From positions 2,887-46,419 of the forward strand of contig DJOI01000053.1 of NCBI GenBank assembly GCA_002439605.1: a stretch of 43,533 nucleotides of DNA. The letters run 5' to 3'. Of the stretch, positions 6,075 to 12,599 are shown one piece after another (position 1 is the stretch's first letter; each line of letters starts with the position of its first letter). Below the pieces are notes generated by a model. That model had not been told where the DNA came from. It did not search any database and worked only from the letters and a program-made list of their open reading frames with translations. The translations under genes and the position numbers were made by a program. The stretch is from Candidatus Segatella mututuai. Its GTDB lineage: Bacteria; Bacteroidota; Bacteroidia; Bacteroidales; Bacteroidaceae.

Positions 6075-8072
6075 ATGTCAGAAGATAAAAACTTAAAAGG
6101 CCAGGCGGCTGATGATGGGCAAGCCAATGCTTCCCAGCAGCCCGTGGAATATACTGACGACAACATCCGCCACCTGAGCGACATGGAGCATGTGCGTACT
6201 CGTCCGGGTATGTACATCGGCCGCTTGGGCGATGGTAATTTGCCGGAGGATGGCATCTACGTGCTCTTGAAGGAGGTGGTCGACAACTCCATCGACGAAT
6301 TCAAGATGGGGGCGGGCACTCGTCTGGAAATCGACATCGAGGACAATCTGCGTGTCAGCGTGCGCGACTATGGCCGTGGCATTCCCCAGGGCAAGCTCGT
6401 AGAGGCGGTCAGCGTGCTGAATACGGGCGGAAAGTACGACAGCAAGGCGTTCAAGAAGAGCGTCGGCTTGAACGGCGTGGGCGTGAAGGCGGTCAATGCC
6501 CTCAGCTCCCACTTCGAGGTGAAGTCGTATCGTGACGGCAAGGTGCGCTGTTTGAAATTCGAGAAGGGTATCCTGAAGAGCGACGAGACCGAGGATACTG
6601 AGGATGAGAACGGTACTTTCATCTTCTTTGAGCCAGACAACACGCTCTTCAAGAACTATTCGTTCCACGACGACATCGTGGAGACGATGCTCCGCAACTA
6701 TACTTACTTGAACACGGGGCTCACCATCATGCACAACGGCCGTCGCATCTTGAGCCGTCATGGTTTGCAAGACCTCTTGCAAGACAACATGACCACCGAT
6801 GGTCTCTACGAGATTGTCCACATGAAGGGCGAGGACATCGAGATAGCCTTTACCCATACCAATCAGTATGGCGAGGAGTACTATTCCTTCGTCAACGGTC
6901 AGCATACCACCCAGGGCGGTACCCACCAGAGCGCCTTCAAGGAGCACATCGCCAAGACCATCAAGGAGTTTTACGGCAAGTACGAGTATGGCGACATCCG
7001 CAACGGACTTGTTGCTGCCATCGCCATCAATGTGGAGGAGCCTGTCTTCGAGAGCCAGACGAAAATCAAGCTCGGCAGTACCACGATGACCCCGAACGGG
7101 GGAGAGACCATCAACAAGTACGTGGGCGACTTCGTGAAGAAAGAGGTGGATAACTATCTCCATATCCACAAGGATGTGGCAGAGATACTGGAGAACAAGA
7201 TCAAGGAGAGCGAGCGTGAGCGCAAGGCGATGGCTGGTGTCACCAAGTTGGCCCGTGAGCGCGCCAAGAAGGCAAACCTCCACAACCGCAAGCTGCGCGA
7301 CTGCCGCATCCACTTCAGCGATGCCAAGAACGAGCGCAAGGAGGAAAGTTCCATCTTCATCACCGAGGGCGATTCTGCCAGCGGAAGCATCACCAAGAGC
7401 CGCGACGTGAACACGCAGGCGGTGTTCTCCCTGCGAGGCAAGCCGCTGAACAGCTTTGGATTGACCAAGAAAGTGGTGTACGAGAACGAGGAGTTCAACC
7501 TGCTCCAGGCAGCCCTCGACATCGAGGACGGCTTGGACACTCTTCGCTACAACAAGGTGGTCGTGGCTACCGATGCCGATGTGGACGGAATGCACATCCG
7601 ACTGCTTATCATCACCTTCTTCCTGCAGTTCTTCCCCGACCTCATCAAGAAGGGACATGTGTATGTGCTCCAGACCCCGCTGTTCCGTGTGCGCAACAAG
7701 CGTACCAAGATCAAGAACAAGAAGGCCGTGGCCGATGCCGACGCCAAGTTGGGGCCGAAGGAGAAGAAGGGCGATTTCATCACGCATTATTGCTATAGCG
7801 ACGAGGAACGCCAGCAGGCCATCAAGGCTCTCGGCCCTGACCCGGAAATCACTCGATTCAAAGGATTGGGAGAGATTTCGCCAGAGGAATTCGCCCATTT
7901 CATCGGTCCCGACATGCGACTGGAGCAGGTGACGCTCCACAAGAACGACCAGGTGCAGAAACTCTTGGAGTACTACATGGGCAAGAACACCATGGAGCGC
8001 CAGAACTTCATCATCGACAACCTGGTGATCGAGGAGGACATCCCGGAGGAAGACTCAGCCCCGCTGGATTGA
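6075..8072 (+). CDS. parE: DNA topoisomerase IV subunit B (ParE)
   Basis: This 665-aa type II topoisomerase ATPase subunit pairs with ParC to decatenate chromosomes. The GHKL ATPase domain has the ATP-binding Glu/Asn helix (K-E-V-V-D-N-S-I-D-E) near residue 75, G-R-G-I-P near 100, and the glycine-rich lid G-L-N-G-V-G-V-K-A-V near 137. The Toprim domain has E-G-D-S-A-S-G-S with Glu431, and T-D-A-D-V-D-G-M with Asp500/502/504. The D-G-M-H-I-R version of the last motif and the length fit ParE better than GyrB. About 20 extra acidic/Gln-rich residues precede the conserved start. The upstream GNAT-like gene lies 22 bp away. A large minus-strand frame inside it is a shadow. Confidence 0.93.
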   Translation: MSEDKNLKGQAADDGQANASQQPVEYTDDNIRHLSDMEHVRTRPGMYIGRLGDGNLPEDGIYVLLKEVVDNSIDEFKMGAGTRLEIDIEDNLRVSVRDYGRGIPQGKLVEAVSVLNTGGKYDSKAFKKSVGLNGVGVKAVNALSSHFEVKSYRDGKVRCLKFEKGILKSDETEDTEDENGTFIFFEPDNTLFKNYSFHDDIVETMLRNYTYLNTGLTIMHNGRRILSRHGLQDLLQDNMTTDGLYEIVHMKGEDIEIAFTHTNQYGEEYYSFVNGQHTTQGGTHQSAFKEHIAKTIKEFYGKYEYGDIRNGLVAAIAINVEEPVFESQTKIKLGSTTMTPNGGETINKYVGDFVKKEVDNYLHIHKDVAEILENKIKESERERKAMAGVTKLARERAKKANLHNRKLRDCRIHFSDAKNERKEESSIFITEGDSASGSITKSRDVNTQAVFSLRGKPLNSFGLTKKVVYENEEFNLLQAALDIEDGLDTLRYNKVVVATDADVDGMHIRLLIITFFLQFFPDLIKKGHVYVLQTPLFRVRNKRTKIKNKKAVADADAKLGPKEKKGDFITHYCYSDEERQQAIKALGPDPEITRFKGLGEISPEEFAHFIGPDMRLEQVTLHKNDQVQKLLEYYMGKNTMERQNFIIDNLVIEEDIPEEDSAPLD

Positions 8073-8080
8073 TTCTTTAG

Positions 8081-8172
8081 TCCCACGGATTTCACAGATT
8101 TACACGGATAGGCTTGTGCCAGAATCAATAAAAAGAATCTGTGTTAATCTGTGAAATCTGTGGGAGTTTTTG
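8081..8172. terminator. Long inverted repeat/terminator after parE
   Basis: The arms at 8081-8109 and 8137-8165 are 29 nt each and complementary except for a few G.T or single mismatches, with a 27-nt loop. A T-rich run (GTTTTTGT) follows. Each arm contains repeated ATTTCACAGATT-type sequence. GATTCTTT at 8071-8078 gives an alternative pairing with AAAGAATC at 8132-8139. It separates parE from the protease gene and can act as terminator or mRNA 3' stabiliser. Confidence 0.75.
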
Positions 8173-8198
8173 TATAAGATAAATATTAATCTGTGAGA

Positions 8199-9785
8199 AT
8201 GAAAAAGATAATATTGTTTGCGCTTTTGTCATTGATGGCAGCCAATGTCGTGAATGCCCAGATGCGCATCAGGATGGGCAAGAACAGCCCGATAGAGAAG
8301 TTGGGTAGGGCAGAGATAGCCATCACCAACCTCTACGTGGATAGTGTGGACGAGAACAAGCTCGTGGAGGATGCCATACGTGGTATGCTCGAAAAGCTCG
8401 ACCCTCACTCTTCCTATACCACAGCCAAGGAAACGCAGTCTATGAACGAGTCGCTCAATGGCTCGTTCGAGGGCATCGGCGTGCAGTTCAACATGGTCGA
8501 CGACACGCTCCTCGTCATTCAGCCCGTCGTCAACGGGCCCTCCGAGAAGGTGGGCATCATCGCCGGCGACCGCATCGTGGCCGTGAATGACACAGCCATC
8601 GCTGGCGTGAAGATGAGCAAGGAGGACATCATGAAGCGCCTCCGTGGTCCCAAAGGAACCTTTGTCAACCTCACCATCGTCAGAAAAGGCATCAAGGACA
8701 AGCTCACCTTCAAGGTGAAGCGCGACAAGATACCTGTCACCACGATGGACGCTGCCTATATGATTCGCCCTGGCATCGGCTACATCCGCTTGGGCGGCTT
8801 CGGGATGACCAGCCACAAGGAGGTTTCCGCCGCCATGGACTCGCTCAAGAAGAAAGGCATGAAAGACCTTATTTTCGACTTGGAGGACAATGGTGGTGGA
8901 TACCTACAGACGGCAGCCCAAATAGCCAACGAGTTCTTGGAGAAAGGCGATCTCATCGTCTACACCGTTGGGCGTACAGCTCCTCGCCAGGAGTTTCGTG
9001 CCGAGGCCAAAGGACGTTGGCGCAAGGGCAAGATTGTTGTCCTCACCAATGAGTTCACGGCTTCCGCCGCAGAAATCGTCTCTGGCGCCATCCAGGACCA
9101 GGACCGTGGTGTCGTCGTAGGTCGCCGCACTTTTGGCAAGGGCTTGGTGCAGCGTCCCCTCACCTTTGAGGATGGGAGCGAGATACGCCTCACCGTGGCT
9201 CATTACTATACGCCCAGCGGCAGGTGCATCCAGAAGCCTTACAAGAAGGGCGACCGTGAAGACTACGCCATGGATCTGGACAATCGCTACAAGCATGGCG
9301 AGTTCACCAACCAGGACAGCATCCATCTCTCCGACAGCCTGAAGTACTATACGCTCAGAAAGCACCGCGTGGTTTATGGTGGCGGTGGTATCATGCCTGA
9401 TTATTTCGTGCCACTTGATACGACCAAATACACCAAGATGCATCGTCTCTTGGCAGCCAAGAGCATCGTCGTCAACCACAGCTTGAAGTTCATCGACGCT
9501 CACCGCAAGGAGCTCAAAAGCCAATATTATAAGGACTTCGACAAATTCCTGTCGGACTACGAGGTTCCAGCTTCGCTCGTGGACGGCATCATCGCCGAGG
9601 GCGAGAAAGAGAAAATAAAGCCCAAGGACGCCGCCGAATTGGCGCAGACGAGGAAATACCTGTCCATACAGCTCAAAGCCCTTGTGGCGCGAGATATTTG
9701 GGATATGAGCCAATACTTCCAGGTTTGGAACGAAACGAATGAGATAGTGCAGCGAGCCGTCCAGCTCCTGGAGACGGGAAAGTAA
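8199..9785 (+). CDS. S41 family C-terminal processing peptidase (CtpA/Prc-like)
   Basis: This 528-aa secreted/periplasmic serine protease cleaves C-terminal tails of envelope proteins. In order it has a signal peptide (to about residue 20, ending V-N-A-Q), an N-terminal helical region with L-D-P-H-S-S-Y, a PDZ domain (about 85-170, starting F-E-G-I-G-V-Q-F), and the S41 core. The catalytic dyad is Ser289 (F-T-A-S-A-A-E-I) and Lys314 (T-F-G-K-G), 25 residues apart as in Prc/CtpA. ATG 8199 is chosen because it starts a clean signal peptide (M-K-K-I-I-L-F); the GTG at 8193 is only two codons upstream. No recognisable TAnnTTTG is seen directly before it. Confidence 0.9.
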   Translation: MKKIILFALLSLMAANVVNAQMRIRMGKNSPIEKLGRAEIAITNLYVDSVDENKLVEDAIRGMLEKLDPHSSYTTAKETQSMNESLNGSFEGIGVQFNMVDDTLLVIQPVVNGPSEKVGIIAGDRIVAVNDTAIAGVKMSKEDIMKRLRGPKGTFVNLTIVRKGIKDKLTFKVKRDKIPVTTMDAAYMIRPGIGYIRLGGFGMTSHKEVSAAMDSLKKKGMKDLIFDLEDNGGGYLQTAAQIANEFLEKGDLIVYTVGRTAPRQEFRAEAKGRWRKGKIVVLTNEFTASAAEIVSGAIQDQDRGVVVGRRTFGKGLVQRPLTFEDGSEIRLTVAHYYTPSGRCIQKPYKKGDREDYAMDLDNRYKHGEFTNQDSIHLSDSLKYYTLRKHRVVYGGGGIMPDYFVPLDTTKYTKMHRLLAAKSIVVNHSLKFIDAHRKELKSQYYKDFDKFLSDYEVPASLVDGIIAEGEKEKIKPKDAAELAQTRKYLSIQLKALVARDIWDMSQYFQVWNETNEIVQRAVQLLETGK

Positions 9786-9790
9786 GAGAA

Positions 9791-9846
9791 AGCACCTTTG
9801 TGAAGCGTAGCCATGAGGCCGACCTTCGCAAAGGTGCTTCTTCTTT
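9791..9846 (+). terminator. Terminator of the S41 protease gene
   Basis: AGCACCTTTGTGAAG (9791-9805) pairs with CTTCGCAAAGGTGCT (9824-9838), 15 bp with one G.T pair, followed by TCTTCTTT. It starts six bases after the stop codon. Confidence 0.8.
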
Positions 9847-9905
9847 ATGAGGCATAGTAGGGGAGAGGGACTTTTTTATAGCTTTACTCTCAAAACAACA
9901 GGTAT

Positions 9906-10260
9906 TTGGAACAACTGGAACACTTGTTCTTTGTGTAAGTGCTTAATTATGAAAGGGTTAGTTTGATAGAAGTACCTTGGGCGTTCCAGTTCCAGTTGTT
10001 CCAATTAAAAAAATGCAAAGACAAATTCTTAATTTCTTCATGATAACTAATTGATAATTAAATATATATATAATATATATAATATATATAATATATAAAG
10101 ATAATTGATAATTAAATATATATATAATATATAAAGATAAGCGAAAAAGGAAAAGCCTTGAAAATTTAATTGGAACAACTGGAACTGGAACGCTTTGATG
10201 TTTTTCTCTTCTCTAAAATGCTCATTGTTAGGAAGTTACCATTTTGTGGGCGTTCCATTA
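9906..10260. repeat. Intergenic repeat complex with perfect 26-bp inverted repeat and AT-rich duplication
   Basis: The arms at 9982-10007 and 10168-10193 are perfect 26-bp complements built from GTTCCAGTTCCAGTTGTTCC. A further partial copy, TTGGAACAACTGGAAC, lies at 9906-9921, and GGGCGTTCCA recurs at 10248-10257. Between the arms, a segment starting AATTGATAATTAAATATA is duplicated (copies start at 10049 and 10103, 54 bp apart) and consists mainly of TA-type steps. No coding frame is supported. The symmetric layout resembles a non-autonomous mobile or REP-like element, but no target duplication was confirmed. Confidence 0.6.
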
Positions 10261-10287
10261 TCCCAACTTTTTTGTTGCATTGTTAAG

Positions 10288-10337
10288 AAAATGAGACGAT
10301 TTTGAGGGTTGTCAAGTACCCAAAATCGTCTCATTTT
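10288..10337. repeat. 17-bp perfect inverted repeat
   Basis: AAAATGAGACGATTTTG (10288-10304) and its exact complement CAAAATCGTCTCATTTT (10321-10337) flank a 16-nt loop. A third, imperfect direct copy GAGACGATTCTG lies near 10388, and TTTTATAGTTG is repeated at 10341 and about 10363. The region is non-coding. It may act as a bidirectional terminator next to the symporter pseudogene, or it may be a REP-like palindrome. Confidence 0.55.
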
Positions 10338-10497
10338 TACTTTTATAGTTGTGAAAAAGTTTTTTTATAGTTGGAAACGTACAGTTGAGACGATTCTGAA
10401 AGAATGCGCCACAAAGCCCCAATCGAGGATTGTAGGCCTTTGGGGAGAGGGTTATCTAACTTTTGGAGGCAAAAAATGTCGAAATAATCAGGCTTGT

Positions 10498-10719
10498 TCA
10501 TTCCCGTCCGTGCATGTGGTTCCACTTCAGGTAGATGCCTGCGAGAATGGTGCCCGAGATGCTGTGCCAGGCGCAGCTGATGGCGCAAGGCAGCACGGCG
10601 AGGGCTCCGATGAAGACGTCGAGCGGGCGCTGGGCGAGTATCTTGAAGTCGTTGGTGCCCAGGGTGAGGCCCATCGTGAGCATGATATTTGTAAGCATTG
10701 CGCACGGCGTGAACCCCAA
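10498..10719 (-). pseudogene. Bile acid:sodium symporter (BASS) family remnant with internal deletion
   Basis: The minus-strand frame reads M-L-T-M-G-L-T-L-G-T-N-D-F-K-I-L, then R-P-L-D-V-F-I-G-A-L-A, which is the conserved early segment of bacterial BASS/SBF-like sodium symporters. It then jumps to L-P-C-A-I-S-C-A-W-H-S-I-S-G-T-I-L-A-G, the conserved C-terminal helix of the same family, and stops shortly after. An intact member has about 300 residues with 8-10 transmembrane helices, so roughly the central 200 residues and the extreme N-terminus are gone. The product cannot be a transporter. It lies in the repeat-rich island between the protease gene and coaD. Confidence 0.72.
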
Positions 10720-10770
10720 AATTCGGACAGAAAAGTGGGCCTTTCGTGCAAAAGTTCGGTCGGAAAAATG
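10717..10770. repeat. 32-bp direct repeat, two copies
   Basis: CAAAATTCGGACAGAAAA at 10717 and CAAAAGTTCGGTCGGAAAAA at 10749 begin units exactly 32 bp apart. The second copy runs into the coaD promoter region. It may be a duplicated regulatory site or part of a dispersed intergenic repeat. Confidence 0.45.
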
Positions 10771-10778
10771 TATTATTG

Positions 10779-10810
10779 TTTGGCGGTTTGTAGGGAATGT
10801 CGTAATTTTG
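10779..10810 (+). promoter_or_regulatory. Promoter of coaD
   Basis: TTTG at 10779-10782 and TAATTTTG at 10803-10810 with 20-bp spacing fit the Bacteroidetes promoter. The coaD ATG lies 52 nt downstream. Confidence 0.72.
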
Positions 10811-10862
10811 CAGTCGAATGTTAAATGTTAAGTTGGCTTGTGCCATTAAAGGGTAAGCATTT

Positions 10863-11369
10863 ATGAAAGTCGGAATATTTACGGGTACATTCGACCCATT
10901 TACGATAGGGCATCAGGACATTGCCGAGCGAGCTTTGCCGATGTTCGACAAACTGGTCATCGCCGTGGCGGTGGGCAAGCTGAAACATGCGCAGGAGGAA
11001 ATCTCCCAGCGTGTGGAGGACATCAAGCGGGTGTTTCCTAAGGAATGCTCTGAGCGGGTGGATGCCAATGACGAGAGCAAGGGTTGTCGCCTGGAGGTGG
11101 TGGCTTACGACGACTTGACTGTGGATTTGGCGCACCGCATGGGTGCCAAGTTCTTGGTGAGAGGCGTTCGCTCAGCCAAGGACTTTGAGTATGAGCGGGA
11201 GCAAGCCGACATCAACAAGCAGATAGGCGGTGTGGAGACCGTCTTGCTGTTCTCCGACCCTCGTTACAGCAGCGTGAGCTCTACGCTCGTCAGGGAACTC
11301 AAGTTCTTCGGAAGAGACGTGGCGGAGTTTCTGCCAAGGAAGAAAGCTAAAAGTATTAATGACAAATAA
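10863..11369 (+). CDS. coaD: Phosphopantetheine adenylyltransferase
   Basis: This 168-aa cytosolic nucleotidyltransferase makes dephospho-CoA from 4'-phosphopantetheine and ATP, the fourth step of CoA synthesis. The N-terminal G-T-F-D-P-F-T-I-G-H motif contains the T/HxGH element (Thr14, His17). The second family signature, Y-S-S-V-S-S-T-L-V-R-E-L, lies near residues 137-148, and L-V-R-G-V-R binds the substrate phosphate. Length is normal. It has its own promoter and is followed 19 bp later by ybeY, probably in one operon. Confidence 0.95.
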   Translation: MKVGIFTGTFDPFTIGHQDIAERALPMFDKLVIAVAVGKLKHAQEEISQRVEDIKRVFPKECSERVDANDESKGCRLEVVAYDDLTVDLAHRMGAKFLVRGVRSAKDFEYEREQADINKQIGGVETVLLFSDPRYSSVSSTLVRELKFFGRDVAEFLPRKKAKSINDK

Positions 11370-11388
11370 AAAATAGGAGGACAAAGGT

Positions 11389-11820
11389 ATGATAACATAC
11401 AATGTAGATGGCGTGAGAATGCCAAAGATTAAGCGTCGCGACACCAGTGCCTGGATTCGCAAGGTGGCTGCGTCCCACGGCAGGAAGGTGGGCGAGGTAG
11501 GCTACATGTTTGTGGACGACGAGAAGATTCTTGAGGTGAACAATGAGTACCTTGGCCATGATTACTATACAGACGTCATCACCTTCGATTACGACGAGGG
11601 CGATGTCATCAATGGCGACATCGTGATTTCGCTCGACACCGTTCGCACCAACGCCGAGAAGTTCGGCAAGACCTACGACGACGAGCTTCACCGTGTCATC
11701 ATCCATGGCATCCTGCACCTCTGCGGCATCAACGACAAAGGTCCTGGAGAGCGAGAAATCATGGAGGACAACGAGAACAAGGCGCTTGCCCTGCTCGAAG
11801 GTGCTTCGATATTGAAGTGA
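11389..11820 (+). CDS. ybeY: Endoribonuclease YbeY (rRNA maturation factor)
   Basis: This 143-aa zinc-dependent endoribonuclease acts in 16S rRNA 3'-end processing and ribosome quality control. The conserved Y-T-D-V-I-T-F-D segment (about 62-70) and G-D-I-V-I-S are present. The metal motif appears as H-G-I-L-H-L-C-G-I-N-D, with His106 and His110. In the textbook motif H-G-x-L-H-L-x-G-Y-D-H the last His is a zinc ligand; here Asp116 takes its place, a variation I believe is common among Bacteroidales. An AGGAGG-like sequence precedes ATG 11389. It is probably co-transcribed with coaD. Confidence 0.9.
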   Translation: MITYNVDGVRMPKIKRRDTSAWIRKVAASHGRKVGEVGYMFVDDEKILEVNNEYLGHDYYTDVITFDYDEGDVINGDIVISLDTVRTNAEKFGKTYDDELHRVIIHGILHLCGINDKGPGEREIMEDNENKALALLEGASILK

Positions 11821-11926
11821 CGAATGTTGATGATAGTTTCCTTTGCAAATATGTGTAACTTCGATATAAGGTATACTAAATATCGTAACATAAAGGGTGA
11901 GTCTTATGCTCTTTCTTTTGGGTGGC

Positions 11927-12460
11927 TTAGCTATCCACTATCTGTTGTAGCTCGCTAAGGCTGTTTGCCACTTCGATGTAGTCGTGCCAGTTGCCACGAA
12001 TCATGCCTCTCGACTCCATGTCGTCGAGTAGGGAGATAGTGGAGTTCCAAAAGCCCTTCATGTTGTAGAGAATCACCTTCTTGCTGTGATAGCCGATGGT
12101 GTGGGAGGCAGCCACGGTGAAGATCTCGTCGAGTGTGCCGATGCCGCCGGGGAGTGCCACGACGATGTCGCTCTGCGAGAGTATCAGATCCTTGCGGTCG
12201 CTGAGATTGTCGCAGGGAATCTCTACGTCGAGGTCAGGAAAAGTCTTGCCGCCTCGCTCTACTATTGTGGGAACTACGCCTATGGCTCTGCCGCCATGCG
12301 CCTTGACAGCCTTGCCTATGGTGTTCATCAATCCGATGTTGCAGCCGCCGAAAACTAATTTGTGCCCTTGCTCTGCCATCCACTTGCCCATCTCTTCGGT
12401 GAGACGGAAGTAGTCGCTGTCAATATGGGCGTTTGCTGAACAGAATACTGCTATTTTCAT
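11927..12460 (-). CDS. LOG family protein (TIGR00730, cytokinin riboside 5'-monophosphate phosphoribohydrolase-like)
   Basis: This 177-aa Rossmann-fold protein shows the two LOG hallmarks: the early F-G-G-C-N-I-G-L-M loop and the later L-P-G-G-I-G-T-L-D-E-I-F, the PGGxGTxxE nucleotide-binding signature. Family members release a free base from nucleoside 5'-monophosphates. They were formerly misnamed lysine decarboxylases. The start is set at ATG 12458-12460 (M-K-I-A-V-F-C-S-A-N), where family homology begins. A longer frame to 12511 adds a non-conserved tail lying over the promoter. It is convergent with ybeY. Confidence 0.88.
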   Translation of the reverse strand: MKIAVFCSANAHIDSDYFRLTEEMGKWMAEQGHKLVFGGCNIGLMNTIGKAVKAHGGRAIGVVPTIVERGGKTFPDLDVEIPCDNLSDRKDLILSQSDIVVALPGGIGTLDEIFTVAASHTIGYHSKKVILYNMKGFWNSTISLLDDMESRGMIRGNWHDYIEVANSLSELQQIVDS

Positions 12461-12508
12461 TGTGATTATTATGATTTTTATGTTTTGTCGAGTGTAGAAT
12501 ATCTTATG

Positions 12509-12516
12509 CAAAGTTA
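12509..12516 (-). promoter_or_regulatory. Promoter -7 element of the LOG gene
   Basis: The minus strand reads TAACTTTG here, a match to TAnnTTTG, 49 nt upstream of the chosen start. This supports the shorter start, because the long frame would place its first codons across the promoter. Confidence 0.6.
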
Positions 12517-12560
12517 AATAAAAACTTTGGATTTGATTTCTTTTTCTGACTATTATTTCT

Positions 12561-12568
12561 TACTTTTG
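12561..12568 (+). promoter_or_regulatory. Promoter -7 element of the PUL 1 regulator
   Basis: TACTTTTG matches TAnnTTTG and lies 32 nt before the regulator's ATG. It is divergent from the LOG-gene promoter 45 bp away. Confidence 0.6.
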
Positions 12569-12599
12569 CACGCAATAAGACTAATCTACCATTGGACAG

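Noticed and set aside
6093..7940. 615-codon minus-strand open frame
   Set aside because: It is antisense to parE and arises from its codon bias; composition (His/Leu/Val-rich with no motifs) is typical of a shadow frame.
10309..10824. 171-codon plus-strand frame
   Set aside because: It starts within a hairpin and runs antisense through the symporter remnant, with no recognisable domain. The minus-strand homology explains the sequence.
12461..12511. Upstream extension of the LOG gene
   Set aside because: The added residues are not like the family N-terminus and overlap the TAACTTTG promoter element on the minus strand.
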